From Terramyces sp. JEL0728 (taxonomy: Eukaryota; Chytridiomycota; Chytridiomycetes; Rhizophydiales; Terramycetaceae), in contig JADIIU010000151.1 in assembly GCA_027603945.1 (NCBI GenBank), forward strand, positions 1 through 28,361: 28,361 bases of DNA, written 5' to 3'. A model generated the notes under the pieces. It was not told the DNA's origin. It saw only the letters and a program-made list of their open reading frames with translations, and searched no databases. This document shows positions 17,613 to 27,236 of this stretch, in pieces. Position numbers and translations under genes: made by a program. Position 1 is the stretch's first letter. Each line of letters starts with the position of its first letter.

Positions 17613-18590
17613 ATGTCATTCCTCAGATCTACTTGCGACTATAATACTAACCTCGTTGGCTGCACGAACCATACACCTCTAAAGAAAATCACACAGCTAT
17701 TTCTATTTATCAACGTCCTCCTTACAATTCCATATTTCTACTGTTTATACATTAAAAACAAACGCAAATTGGCTTGGTCCCCATTTGAAACATTATCAGT
17801 GCTTTGCTTGTCAATACAAGCGTTTTGCATTGCCAAATTGACGTTACTGCAATGGGATGTGTCTGATTTCAGCGATTACCAGATTAAACAACTTGTACAA
17901 GCGACAATATTTATAGAGTATTTACAATACACGGCTGGGGCGGCTACCGGCGGACTGTTCTCGGAAATACTGATTAAGGCTACCAGTTCATTCGACTTGT
18001 ATCAAACGGTATCTATCGGCGGAAAGGTAATCAACCCCGAACGCGCAATGAATGTATTAAAACTTGTATATGGAATAATAGCAATTACATTCACGGTACT
18101 GTGGATGGTCAACGGCACCAACTCTTACCAGGAATTCGTATTATTTCGACGGTGTTTTTACTTTGGTGCAGCAAGCGTGTGTCTGTTGATAATACCACCG
18201 GTTGTGTATTACCTGGGCAGTATAATCACAGAAAAGTTAAATGCCAAGTATCAAAACAAACGACAGGAGCCCAAGATTGCGCAGATTAGAACTTTAAAAT
18301 GTGTTATTCACTGGGTTATTTGGTTTACCAACGTTCCTATTGGAATCTATTCGATCGGAAATGCAATACTGAATGAAATATTCCAAGACGATCATTCCAA
18401 ATTATTGGTAATTTCTGGAATTGTCAATGGATGGCAAGTAGTCTTTATTTTCGTGTTTGCGCTGTACTTGATGTACAAAGCACAACCTAAAGACGAGAAC
18501 GGGTATCTTACCAGATGGCAATCATCTCTTGACGCTTCAATTCAATTTAGCGAATCACCAAGATTTGTCAAGCGAATGGCAGCGGAATGA
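17613..18590 (+). CDS. Seven-helix membrane protein of unknown family, copy B (325 aa)
   Basis: Same seven-helix layout as copy A with few substitutions (A/T in LLxIPYF, A/T in IRxLKC, L/V in LLxISGIV). The last residues differ, KRMAAE versus KRMEL, through an 11-bp length difference at the stop codon, showing that the extreme C-terminus is not constrained. AATAAA follows within about 50 bp. Confidence 0.75.
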   Translation: MSFLRSTCDYNTNLVGCTNHTPLKKITQLFLFINVLLTIPYFYCLYIKNKRKLAWSPFETLSVLCLSIQAFCIAKLTLLQWDVSDFSDYQIKQLVQATIFIEYLQYTAGAATGGLFSEILIKATSSFDLYQTVSIGGKVINPERAMNVLKLVYGIIAITFTVLWMVNGTNSYQEFVLFRRCFYFGAASVCLLIIPPVVYYLGSIITEKLNAKYQNKRQEPKIAQIRTLKCVIHWVIWFTNVPIGIYSIGNAILNEIFQDDHSKLLVISGIVNGWQVVFIFVFALYLMYKAQPKDENGYLTRWQSSLDASIQFSESPRFVKRMAAE

Positions 18591-18677
18591 AGCTGTAGGA
18601 GTGTGCTTGTCGAGATGCTAACAGACCCCCACAATAAAGATCAACACTATAATAAACAAAATTTATTAAATACAAAA

Positions 18678-19127
18678 TCAATTAATCAAATTCTCGATAG
18701 CGATGGTTTTCCTGGAAGCCAATTTCACCAAACTAGAGGCGCACTCTAGCATTCCTTCAACTTCCAAAGAAAGAGGTATCTTGCTTTCAATTAATTCTGT
18801 AGTAGTTTTTGGAGAGAGAGATTTCTTTTTCCCTGGAGTGTTGTGTATTCTCGAGTGTCGCTGCAGTGCGTCCAGTCTTGAAAACCCTCTGTTGCAAATC
18901 GAACATTGGAACGGTTTTATTCCAGAGTGGACGTATGAATGGCGAACCAGGTGTTCAGTTCTGATGAACGAGAGAGGACATGAAGGGCATTGTTTACGCT
19001 GAGGCATTTCGACTGGTGTGGTAATAGGCGGTTTGAGTTTCTTTTTTCTTTCGCTAGATTTGTCTTTAAAAGGCTGTTCTGCTCTGTCTTCTTTCGGAGC
19101 AGATGGCTTTGAATGTTGATCCTCCAT
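18678..19127 (-). CDS. Two-finger C2H2 zinc-finger protein, copy B (149 aa)
   Basis: Identical finger pair to copy A (CPSCPLSFIRTEHLVRH and CSICNRGFSRLDALQRH). One extra Glu in the N-terminal region (PKEDRAE) arises from a 3-bp indel, and one A/T change lies after the fingers. Start ATG at 19127. Confidence 0.85.
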   Translation of the reverse strand: MEDQHSKPSAPKEDRAEQPFKDKSSERKKKLKPPITTPVEMPQRKQCPSCPLSFIRTEHLVRHSYVHSGIKPFQCSICNRGFSRLDALQRHSRIHNTPGKKKSLSPKTTTELIESKIPLSLEVEGMLECASSLVKLASRKTIAIENLIN

Positions 19128-19694
19128 TTTCTTTCTTCCGCCTTTTTATAGTTCTTTGCAATTCAGGAAGCTTTTGCGCTCATTTTCTAGTGAAATTGCG
19201 TGCTTGGTTGCCCAAAATAGGAGTCGGGACTCACGTGACAAAACGCCCCACAGTTGATTGTGGGGAACAGAGATAGACATTGTATTGAATACAGGAACAA
19301 TGGATATTGTTGCACTTGAATTGATACCAGTGTTTGGCACTTTTATTCTTGTTTACAGTATTTTCCCAACAGCAGCATTATATTTTCATGGCTCGATACA
19401 AGTGGGGTAAGTGATTTGAGCGCTCTATTTGCTTGTGGAAGCGACTCTAGCTTCCATTTGCAATAACGATAACCAAAGGCGATGGCTTGACCACCAAATA
19501 TAACTAGAATGAGCTGCTGCCAATGTAAACGGAATTAGAATTTTCGATGGACTCATTGTCGCGATTTAAAGTCGGATATCCTTATAATCCGTTAAATTTA
19601 GACTGTATTTCATTTGGACTGCTACAATTCGACGGCAAAGTTGCCGATATCAGACACGTCAGATGTCTTCACGTCACTCACAACTTTTCAAGAA
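19128..19694. promoter_or_regulatory. Divergent spacer, unit B, with CACGTG and inverted repeat
   Basis: Counterpart of 10486-11023, longer by about 30 bp through insertions such as CAAATATAAC and a stretch near 19210. CACGTG (19232-19237) and the CCCCACA/TGTGGGG inverted repeat (19246-19265) are retained. A 36-codon plus-strand ORF at 19300-19410 is frameshifted in unit A and is not called. Confidence 0.5.
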
Positions 19695-21150
19695 ATGGCA
19701 GAAGTTAGTAGAGCACCAGCGTACGCTGGGAGATATCACTTGATTAATGCCAACTTTTTCAAACCAGAGAAAATTGATTTGTCAAACTTGCCCAATGATT
19801 TAAAACAGATGATTATGGAGCAATCCATCAACAGACTTTACCAGTACGATGCAAAAAAAGTTACAAGTCGGTCTGAGCAGAAATACAGTGTGTTGGATGC
19901 TAAAACACTATTAGCAATGAAAAAGAAAAGATTGGAAGCAGTTTATACCCGAGGATTCCTGTCCGATCCCAAAGAATTATATCGCACACTCGGTACTTTC
20001 TATTAACCAAGGCGATCCAACCCTGGATGCAGAAAACTTGCTGTACGAAACCCTCCAAATAGATACTGGCGACGACAAGAACAGGAAATTTGAATCCGAG
20101 GCTCAAAAAGAAGCTACTCAGCAAAAGAAACAACAAGCCAAGATGAAAATGAAATTTAGAGAAGTACCGAAACTAAGTACAAACGGATTCAGATATATTA
20201 AAGATAAACTATCAAAATCAAATACGAGAATTGGGTCTGTAAAGTTTGGCATACCATTTGCAGAAGTTTGTGAAAGAGATGAGCGCGAACATGTCTACGA
20301 TACCATTCAAATTGTATCAACTAATGACAAAAAGGGTATCTGTGTTTAATATAGTCGACTGGAATAATCTGGAGGTCGATGAAGACAAAAAGACATTTTT
20401 TATCAACGTCTACAACAAGTACATTACATCACAAAAGACTGAAGAGATAGAGCATCCCAAACCAAAGAAAAAACATTCCGTGAAAAACAGATCTGCAGAT
20501 TCCGCTACCAGCAAGGTAAAATACAGCAGCAAACAAATTGAATCTGCATTGGGAATAAAAAGAGAAGACCACACAAGCGAAACTACAGATAAATTCTTTT
20601 CAACAAGAGATGATTTCTATGAACAGCGAAACAGACTAAACTACAGATTGTCTGAAGACCTTGATCGGCTGGATTACGACCGCAAACAAAACTTTCAGCG
20701 TAAAGTTCGTGCATTCGACTTGTCCAAAAAAGCACAATGCTTGGATGATTTAAATACCATGAGGCAGAAAGCACATGAGGAACGCAGAGAAGGTACTCGC
20801 AGCTAACCCAGTGCGCAAGAAACTGATTGAAACCCATCCTTGGTTTAACGAGCTTATCACAAAAGTGGTGGTATTAAATGGCGTAAAACGGGATGTAACT
20901 CCAGCTGAATCAATCATTCTGGACCACATTAGAGGGTAAATGCCAATAACATAGATTGATTGAAGATCAAGTCCGATTTACAAAGCAAGTATTTTTACAC
21001 TTAATTCGCTTATTACCAACCAAAGACTTTTTAAAAGATGAAGTACAGAGAATAATTAGATTTATAAAGAGCCATGAAATAATTACAGAGCGTGATTACT
21101 TGGAAGTTGTTGAGTTGTCCGGGCATTCCATTCAATTTGAAACTGACTAG
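19695..21150 (+). CDS. Unrecognised 459-aa protein, copy B; five exons
   Basis: Exons 19695-19992, 20012-20335, 20355-20792, 20812-20935 and 20955-21150, with 19-nt introns at 19993-20011, 20336-20354, 20793-20811 and 20936-20954. From exon 3 to the end it is identical to copy A; before that only a few substitutions occur (for example A to T in IVSxNDKK). The protein is intact in both units. AATAAA begins 3 bp after the stop, and the GNAT gene starts 54 bp downstream. Confidence 0.8.
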
Positions 21151-21204
21151 TGAATAAAAAAGTTTACTGCGTTTTATTTTCATTGGCAGTTGCTTTTTTG
21201 ATTG

Positions 21205-21933
21205 ATGGAGATATTACAGCACTGCAACAGCTCAAAACCAAATATTTCGGGAACACTGCTCTCTTTGCTTATATCACCAGCAGATTACGAATACGACAAT
21301 GATCTATCGCTTTTGGTGTCAGGATCGACAGCATCGGTCGCACTTGAAAACCTCCAAGTTGAGCTTATCATCAAAAAGCTTTCGCAATACAAATCGGTAT
21401 GGATTGCGGCATTTCCTGATCAATATATTCCATCTCATCCAAATATAAAATTCAAGGGAGATTTGTATCAGCTATATTTATGTGACAAAGTACCAAACTT
21501 ACCAGAATTACATTGGAAAGACAAAGAGGATTGTTATGAAATCAAGCATTTTACTTTGGATACTGTGGATTATGTGATGCAGCACTCTACAATCGACTAT
21601 CCTAGAGAATATATAGAAAAGCTTGCTGTGAAATACAGCCATTTGACTGCAGTTATTTTTTGCAACAACAAACCAGTATCGTGGTGTCTGACTCATTTAG
21701 ACTTGTCGATTGGATTGATGGGAACAGTGGAAAGTCATCGGGGAAAAGGACTGGCAAAGAAGTGTGCGGCCATGGTATTAAATCACCATTGCGAATGGCT
21801 TAAAGACAAGATTGACTTTTTTTCGTACTGCTACATCAAGGACGATAATATTGCAAGTTCCAAAACTATGAAGGGTTGCGGGTTCGTTCCGACCGGAAAT
21901 TACGTTCGTTGGCTTCGTCTTGATTTTGAATAA
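21205..21933 (+). CDS. GNAT-family N-acetyltransferase (GLYAT/FR47-like), intact copy (242 aa)
   Basis: The C-terminal half holds the GNAT core: a strand LTAVIFCNNKPVSWCLT (147-163), the acetyl-CoA pyrophosphate loop SHRGKGLAKK (178-187) after MGTVE, the helix AAMVLNHHCEWL, and the closing strands FFSYCYIKDDN and FVPTGNYVRWLRL. The long N-terminal part resembles glycine N-acyltransferase-like proteins. It transfers an acetyl or acyl group from CoA to an unknown amine. Start is the first ATG, 54 bp after the upstream gene. The stop TAA overlaps AATAAA (21929-21934). The right boundary of the tandem duplication lies inside codon 227 (after base 21884), so only this copy keeps the native C-terminus. 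Confidence 0.85.
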   Translation: MEILQHCNSSKPNISGTLLSLLISPADYEYDNDLSLLVSGSTASVALENLQVELIIKKLSQYKSVWIAAFPDQYIPSHPNIKFKGDLYQLYLCDKVPNLPELHWKDKEDCYEIKHFTLDTVDYVMQHSTIDYPREYIEKLAVKYSHLTAVIFCNNKPVSWCLTHLDLSIGLMGTVESHRGKGLAKKCAAMVLNHHCEWLKDKIDFFSYCYIKDDNIASSKTMKGCGFVPTGNYVRWLRLDFE

Positions 21934-22785
21934 ATTAGATGTAGGCGATTGTGTAAAATTTTGGTGTTGATTTTGGGAATGATTATTTGACACGTTTTGA
22001 TTCACGAGGCAAATACATGAGCTCAATAGTTATGTTTGTTTGATTTTTGCCATGTAGCTCACAGGGTTACGGTAAAGCAGCCTCTATATTCAGCAATACA
22101 TCTCAGGGTTATTCATATTCCTAAGTGTTGCATTTCGCGTTTTTGCGATATCGGTTTTTTATTCTTTATCCCTTATATGGAAAACAACAGGTCGCGGGGT
22201 AACATAACCGATTCAACAGCCGGCTATCCAAGCTATAATATAAAAGCAAAACTTTATATTTAATTCAATATATTGTTATACGCGTACCAATCTCGTAGGA
22301 TGCAGAATAAATATGGACGGTAAATGAAAAAGGAGATGGATAATATGGATATTGGATATCGCTTTGTCTTGGCTATTCAAAAGAATAGTAGAATATGGGC
22401 AGCTCTGTAAACGGGTATTTCTGTGGTAATGAAATTTAAATCCCTCATACATATAGTGCACCATCTCTGCTCCCATGTTAAATAATGAGCCATATTCCTT
22501 TGCGATAGATTTTATAGCCCTTTGCTGCAGCAAACAAGATGGGTGACGTATGGTCGTACGATGCCTATGACCTCAAGATTATGCAGATAAATCCTTGCAA
22601 AGCAATTACATTATGGATGGAAAATAAAACAATAAGATTGGGTCGCTACTGGATTACTCTATTGATGCGAAACAGCAATTGTATTCAATCCGTGAAATTT
22701 ACATTATTAAGGTGACGTCTTTATTTCTATTGTTCTCATTGTTAATACCACTATAAAAGAAGCAAAAACTAACGAATTAGTTAAA
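21934..22785. other. Intergenic region, no confident gene
   Basis: About 850 bp of AT-rich single-copy DNA after the duplication. Two short ORFs (22036-22263 plus, 22276-22533 minus) lack ATG starts at their ends and any family resemblance. Near the downstream gene it holds TGACGT (22713-22718) and TATAAAAG (from 22752, 34 bp before the ATG). A small inverted repeat CTATTC-AAAA-GAATAG is present near 22374. Confidence 0.5.
22752..22758 (+). promoter_or_regulatory. TATA box of first tandem 7-TM paralog
   Basis: CTATAAAAGAAG 34 bp before the ATG at 22786, with an AAAATG start context. Confidence 0.5.
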
Positions 22786-23565
22786 ATGTCAAGTGCTTTC
22801 GTGTTCGAAATTGGAGCAACAGTTCTCTCAATCTACAACTCTTTGGAGCTGTTGTTGATGATCTTTTCGCGTTTCAAAGTATGGAATTCGCTGTACTTTA
22901 AATCGTTGGTCGTTGCTACCGTCGGAACATTCCTCTTTGCTGTTGGCTTTATCATCTTGACCGAACACGTTACTACAAATTTGTACATTCCCCTGGTAAT
23001 CCTGACTATTGGTTGGTACGCTATGGTCAGTGGGTTCTCTGTAGTCATGTACTCTAGATTACATCTCGTCTGCCGCAACAAAAGCATTGTTCGATGGTGC
23101 AAGTACATGATTTGCGTAAACTTTGTCGTCTTTCACTTTCCCACCACTGTCCTAACTTTTGGATCCAACCTTGTCGGCACCGAAACCTGGAACTATGCTT
23201 ACTACATTTACGAAAGTATCCAAATTACCGTATTCTTTTGTCAAGAAACCCTCCTAGGCGCCATCTACCTGTACCATATCAAGGATGCAATGGCAATGGC
23301 CAACAGCAAAGAAGTCAAAAAAGTCATCTTCCACACCGTGTATGTGCAAGGCGCTGTCATTTTGTTGGACGTAATCATGCTCCTTGTCGAATACTTTAAC
23401 TTGTATGAATACCAAATCTACTTGAAAGTCGCGCTCTACTCGATCAAATTGAAACTCGAATTTGCTGTATTAAACTTGTTGACCAGCGTGCTTGAAAGCA
23501 ACAAGCAGTCTGCCAATGCTAGTATGGCAACTAAAGGCGCCAAGAGCAACGTCAGTCAATCTTGA
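22786..23565 (+). CDS. Fungal DUF7703-like seven-helix protein, paralog 1 (259 aa)
   Basis: Seven hydrophobic segments, from AFVFEIGATVLSIYNSLELL at the N-terminus to KVALYSIKLKLEFAVLNLLT near the end. Features shared with fungal DUF7703-type integral membrane proteins, as I remember the family, are the RFKxWNSLYFxSL segment, GWYxMVxGFSVVMYSRLHLV (TM3), HFPTTVLTFGSN (TM4), QExLLGAIYLYH (TM5) and the C-terminal YSIKLKLEFAVLN. Function is unknown; a 7-TM plasma-membrane sensor is only a guess. The C-terminal tail is polar and Ser/Lys-rich. It is the first of three tandem paralogs on the same strand; it is closest to paralog 3. AATAAA starts 11 bp after the stop. Confidence 0.85.
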   Translation: MSSAFVFEIGATVLSIYNSLELLLMIFSRFKVWNSLYFKSLVVATVGTFLFAVGFIILTEHVTTNLYIPLVILTIGWYAMVSGFSVVMYSRLHLVCRNKSIVRWCKYMICVNFVVFHFPTTVLTFGSNLVGTETWNYAYYIYESIQITVFFCQETLLGAIYLYHIKDAMAMANSKEVKKVIFHTVYVQGAVILLDVIMLLVEYFNLYEYQIYLKVALYSIKLKLEFAVLNLLTSVLESNKQSANASMATKGAKSNVSQS

Positions 23566-24069
23566 TTGTTTGGCTGAATAAATTTGGTGATTGTAATATT
23601 TTTCAGTCCTTGCACATGAGACGGGATATATTTGATGATTTGAGTATGCTTGGTGATGGTTTTGAGTAAGCTTGGTGATGGTTTTGAGTAAGCTTGGTGA
23701 TGGTTTTGAGTAAGCTTGGTGATGGTTTTGAGTTTCGCTGCGGATCACTCTGAAAAGTTTCACCGCTCCTGCATGTATCAGTGACAATTGAAAATATCTG
23801 CAATTAATTTCAGTCGAGTCTCTCTCGGGGGATTGATTAATTGCTTGACAAAGTGGCAGAAATATAAATTCGGCATAAATCAGTGGTATCTGTTGTCTCA
23901 AAAACCAAGAGTGGATACACGCGAATATGACATTTGTCAAGCAGTTCAGGTTCAATATTATTTTTGCCATAATTTCTTTACTATTTTGGAATAATTAAGG
24001 GACTTTTGTAACATAGAATAAAGAAGATGACGTATTTTGCATAACGTTTTAAAGCAACCCAGTATTGAA
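23566..24069. other. Intergenic region with a 22-bp tandem repeat
   Basis: About 500 bp between 7-TM paralogs 1 and 2. Besides the tandem repeat at 23639-23734 it contains TGACGT (24028-24033), 37 bp before the ATG of paralog 2. No gene supported; the minus-strand ORFs across it are produced by the repeat. Confidence 0.6.
23639..23734. repeat. 22-bp tandem repeat, about 4.4 copies
   Basis: Unit TTTGAGTAAGCTTGGTGATG plus GT, at 23639-23660 (one base different), 23661-23682, 23683-23704, 23705-23726 and a partial copy to 23734. The unit length is not a multiple of three and there are no spacers, so it is a minisatellite, not a CRISPR or a coding repeat. Confidence 0.95.
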
Positions 24070-24888
24070 ATGTCAAGTGCGTTTGTATTTGAAGTTGGAG
24101 CGACTGTTCTTTCAGTGTACAATTCGCTGGAACTCTTGCTGATGATTGTTCTGCGGTTCAAAGTCTGGAATTCGCTTTACTGCAAATCTCTGTTTGTATC
24201 AACTATTGGCACACTTTTATTTGCAATTGGGTTCATTATTCTGACTCAGCATATTACGACAAACTTGTTTATCCCCTTGGCTATACTTACTGTTGGCTGG
24301 TACTCGATGGTTACAGGATTCTCTACAGTAATGTTTTCGCGGTTGCATCTGGTTTGCCATAACCCTAATCTCATTCGAATGTGCAAGTATATGATTGTTG
24401 TCAATTTTTTTATATTCCATCTTCCAACTACAGTGCTGACTTTTGGCGCTAATATTATAGGGACAGAAACTTGGAAGTACAGCTACTACGTTTACGAAAG
24501 TCTTCAGATCACTGCGTTTTTCTGTCAAGAAACTATCCTTGGAGCAATTTATTTGTATCATATCAAAGATGCGGTCGCGCTAAGGAGTGCTCAAGACATA
24601 AAAAGGGTGATTTTCCACAATGTATACATACAGACAGCAGTCATACTGATGGATATAGTTATGATTTTGATTGAATACGTCAATTTGTATGACTATCAAA
24701 TCTACCTGAAAGTCGCATTGTATTCAATCAAATTGAAGCTGGAATTTGCCATATTGAATTTGCTGACATCTGTCCTTGAAAACGAGCCATCAACTCAAAT
24801 ATTTGAATCGAAATATACGGTAAGAAAGAGTTATGTGCCAATTGAAAGCTCATCGAATTTGAGCCCTGATTTAATGTTATTAGAATAA
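24070..24888 (+). CDS. Fungal DUF7703-like seven-helix protein, paralog 2 (272 aa)
   Basis: Same seven-helix plan: begins MSSAFVFEVGATVLSVYN, has GWYSMVTGFSTVMFSRLHLV, HLPTTVLTFGAN, CQETILGAIYLYH and YSIKLKLEFAILN. The most divergent of the three (for example LRSAQDIKRVIFHNVYIQT where the others have the MAxxKEVKKVIFHTVYVQG type) and with a longer tail of about 30 residues containing Ser and Tyr. The ATG at 24070 aligns with the other paralogs. Codon choice is visibly more AT-rich than in paralog 1, so the duplication is old. The TAA stop overlaps AATAAA (24884-24889). Confidence 0.85.
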   Translation: MSSAFVFEVGATVLSVYNSLELLLMIVLRFKVWNSLYCKSLFVSTIGTLLFAIGFIILTQHITTNLFIPLAILTVGWYSMVTGFSTVMFSRLHLVCHNPNLIRMCKYMIVVNFFIFHLPTTVLTFGANIIGTETWKYSYYVYESLQITAFFCQETILGAIYLYHIKDAVALRSAQDIKRVIFHNVYIQTAVILMDIVMILIEYVNLYDYQIYLKVALYSIKLKLEFAILNLLTSVLENEPSTQIFESKYTVRKSYVPIESSSNLSPDLMLLE

Positions 24889-25360
24889 ACCTGTAAATAT
24901 CTCGCATATCTCTGATAACTGCAATCTTGGTAAAAAAAGCTGGAGAATGTCTTTTCTCGTGTAATATCAAAAGTATGCTCGGGTAGGTTCCATAGCGGGA
25001 TACTATTGATAACTGCAAGAGTAATTTGACTTTGTCATACTTTTGGAGAACATTCCAAAATAATGACGTAACACACCAATCATTTTAATTTGACTTTAAT
25101 CCAAACTAATCTAACTTGACGAACCGAGATGTGGTTGTACATCTCGTGTAACGCAGATCCTATTTTACTGTACAAGTATTTTACAATAGTCAACCAGTAT
25201 CAAGGACGCTATTAAAGTATTGGCATTTGTAACCAATTGCATCATGTGCTACATATCTGTGTGCAAAGTACCGAATTTCTGTGGCTACAGTGGCTCAATG
25301 CGGGGCACCAAATAGGCGCCATCGATGAACAATAAATATCGGCATAAACAAGAGTGTAGC
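24889..25360. other. Intergenic region, no gene
   Basis: About 470 bp between paralogs 2 and 3. TGACGTAA lies at 25064-25071. No ORF, RNA or repeat that I can support. Confidence 0.55.
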
Positions 25361-26146
25361 ATGTCTTCTGCATTTGTATTCGAAATCGGTGCCACTGTAC
25401 TGTCAATCTACAACTCGCTGGAATTACTTGTAATGATCTTTTCCAGATTCAAAGTATGGAATACGCTGTACTTTAAATCCTTGGTTATTTCCACTGTCGG
25501 TACATTTCTCTTTGCCGTTGGCTTTATTATATTGACTGACCATTTAATTACCAATTTGTACGTTCCCTTGATCATTTTAACTGTTGGCTGGTATTCAATG
25601 GTCACTGGCTTTTCGGTTGTAATGTACTCTCGCCTCCATCTTGTTTGTAGAAACTATAGAATCATCCGCTACTGCAAATACATGATTGCTGTTAATTTCG
25701 TCGTCCTGCACTTTCCAACTACTTTTTTGACATTTGCATCAAACTTGATCGGAACTCCTTTCTGGAATTACTGCTACTATGTCTACGAAAGCTTTCAAAT
25801 AACTGTATTCTTTTTGCAGGAAGTTATCCTTGGAGCAATCTACCTGTACCACATCAAGGACGCAATGGCAATGGCAAGTGGAAAAGAAGTCAAAAAAGTA
25901 ATCTTCCATACCGTGTATGTGCAGGGAATTGTAATCTTGTTGGATGTAGTCATGCTCCTTGTCGAATACGTTAATCTTTATGAATATCAGATTTACTTGA
26001 AAGTCGCGCTCTACTCGATCAAATTGAAACTCGAATTTGCTGTTCTGAACATGTTGACCAGTGCTCTTGAATCTAGCAAATCGATCCAAGCAGCCTCTAG
26101 AAAAGTTGGCGCCAAAAGCTCTGACAGTACCATTTCTGTATTCTAG
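25361..26146 (+). CDS. Fungal DUF7703-like seven-helix protein, paralog 3 (261 aa)
   Basis: Start placed at 25361 because MSSAFVFEIGATVLSIYNSL then aligns with paralogs 1 and 2; an in-frame ATG 12 codons upstream (25325) would add a short polar extension. All family blocks are present: RFKVWNTLYFKSL, GWYSMVTGFSVVMYSRLHLV, HFPTTFLTFASN, LQEVILGAIYLYH, YSIKLKLEFAVLNMLT. It is closest to paralog 1, including the KEVKKVIFHTVYVQG loop between helices 5 and 6, so paralogs 1 and 3 may derive from the later duplication even though paralog 2 lies between them. AATAAA occurs about 30 bp after the stop. Confidence 0.85.
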   Translation: MSSAFVFEIGATVLSIYNSLELLVMIFSRFKVWNTLYFKSLVISTVGTFLFAVGFIILTDHLITNLYVPLIILTVGWYSMVTGFSVVMYSRLHLVCRNYRIIRYCKYMIAVNFVVLHFPTTFLTFASNLIGTPFWNYCYYVYESFQITVFFLQEVILGAIYLYHIKDAMAMASGKEVKKVIFHTVYVQGIVILLDVVMLLVEYVNLYEYQIYLKVALYSIKLKLEFAVLNMLTSALESSKSIQAASRKVGAKSSDSTISVF

Positions 26147-26306
26147 GTTTGAAACAGTTCCTGAATTCTTGTCAATAAAATTATAGTTTCTGTTATTTGG
26201 TATTCCGTTGGAGTGAAATATTCACAATAATCCTTTGACACTATCCTATGAATTACACTCTGATTATCGAAAAGGCACCAAAAACTTTATAAAAATCTTT
26301 AACGTT

Positions 26307-27236
26307 ATGCAAGTGCAACAAGAGAAAAAGGGCTTACCAGTTGAAGTTTGGGACAGAATTTGGTTGTTATGTGACGAAGGAACTTTGAAAAACACAAGAG
26401 AATTACAAAGCAACCATGTAAAGAAAGCAACCGAACATTTTGTATTTTATGAAGCAGCAGGAAAGGGAAACTTGGAAAACATGAAGTGGTTGAAAAAGAA
26501 TTATTGGCCATGGGATAAGTATACCTTTAGGAGAGCAAATTCAGAAACTATTAAACGACTGAAACAAGATCTCAAGAGAAACCTTACATTTTCTTATGCG
26601 GCTAGCAACGGAAATTTACAAAACATGAAATGGTTGAAAAAGAATAATTGCCCATGGGATGAAAATACATTTAGGTGTGCAGCAATGAATGGAAATTTAC
26701 AAAACATGAAATGGCTGAAAGAGAATAACTGTCCCTGGGATAAAAATACATTCAGTTATGCGGCTAGCAACGGAAATTTAGAAAACATGGAATGGTTGAT
26801 GGAGAATAATTGTCCTTGGGGTTCTTCGACATTTAGGTGTGCAGCAATGAATGGAAATTTAGAAACCATGAAATGGTTGAAAGAGAATGACTGTCCTTGG
26901 AATGAATCTACATTTAGGTGTGCAGCAATGAATGGAAATTTAGATATCATGAAATGGTTGAAAGAGAATGACTGTTCCTGGAATGAATTGACATTTAGTA
27001 GTGCAGCAGAAAATGGAAATTTAGCAAACATGATATGGTTGCTAGAGAACAATTGCCCTTGGAATAATGATACATTTAGATCTGCAGCAAGAATTGGAAA
27101 TTTAGACAATATGAAATGGTTGAAAGAGAATAATTGTCCTTGGAATGAAAGAACATTTGAAGGTGCAGCAGAAAATGGAAATTTAGAAAACATGAAATGG
27201 TTGAAAGAGAATAACTGTCCTTGGAATATTGAATGA
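26307..27236 (+). CDS. F-box-like/ankyrin-repeat protein (309 aa), probably truncated
   Basis: The first ATG in frame is 26307, 19 bp after TATAAA. An F-box-like N-terminus (GLPVEVWDRIWLLCDEGTL) is followed by about nine 27-residue repeats with consensus NGNLENMKWLKENNCPW then xxTFxxAA. This repeat type is abundant in large DNA viruses of protists and in amoebae, algae and oomycetes. F-box/ankyrin proteins usually act as substrate receptors in SCF ubiquitin ligases. Adjacent repeats are nearly identical at DNA level (for example the coding run around AAMNGNLE), which suggests recent expansion. The frame stops at 27236 in the middle of a repeat, where non-repeat DNA begins; two or more further repeats follow in another frame at 27290-27529. 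Confidence 0.8.
   Translation: MQVQQEKKGLPVEVWDRIWLLCDEGTLKNTRELQSNHVKKATEHFVFYEAAGKGNLENMKWLKKNYWPWDKYTFRRANSETIKRLKQDLKRNLTFSYAASNGNLQNMKWLKKNNCPWDENTFRCAAMNGNLQNMKWLKENNCPWDKNTFSYAASNGNLENMEWLMENNCPWGSSTFRCAAMNGNLETMKWLKENDCPWNESTFRCAAMNGNLDIMKWLKENDCSWNELTFSSAAENGNLANMIWLLENNCPWNNDTFRSAARIGNLDNMKWLKENNCPWNERTFEGAAENGNLENMKWLKENNCPWNIE
26590..27230 (+). repeat. 81-bp coding tandem repeats (ankyrin type)
   Basis: About eight consecutive 81-bp units, each coding for one 27-residue repeat. Shared sub-blocks such as GTGCAGCAATGAATGGAAAT recur three times unchanged. An earlier, more divergent repeat lies around 26460-26530. Confidence 0.9.

Larger units (their letters stand above)
13214..21884 (+). 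repeat. Tandem segmental duplication, unit B (8671 bp)
   Basis: Direct repeat of 4595-13213. It is 52 bp longer because of small indels, almost all in non-coding DNA. From the base after the intron difference (11675 in A, 20346 in B) to the unit end, about 1.54 kb, I see no difference between the units. Confidence 0.97.

Noticed and set aside
22036..22533. Two ORFs of 75 and 85 codons after the duplication
   Set aside because: Both begin at non-ATG codons, show low-complexity composition and no recognisable domain.
23639..23734. CRISPR-like array
   Set aside because: Units are contiguous without spacers, the unit is 22 bp, and the genome is eukaryotic.
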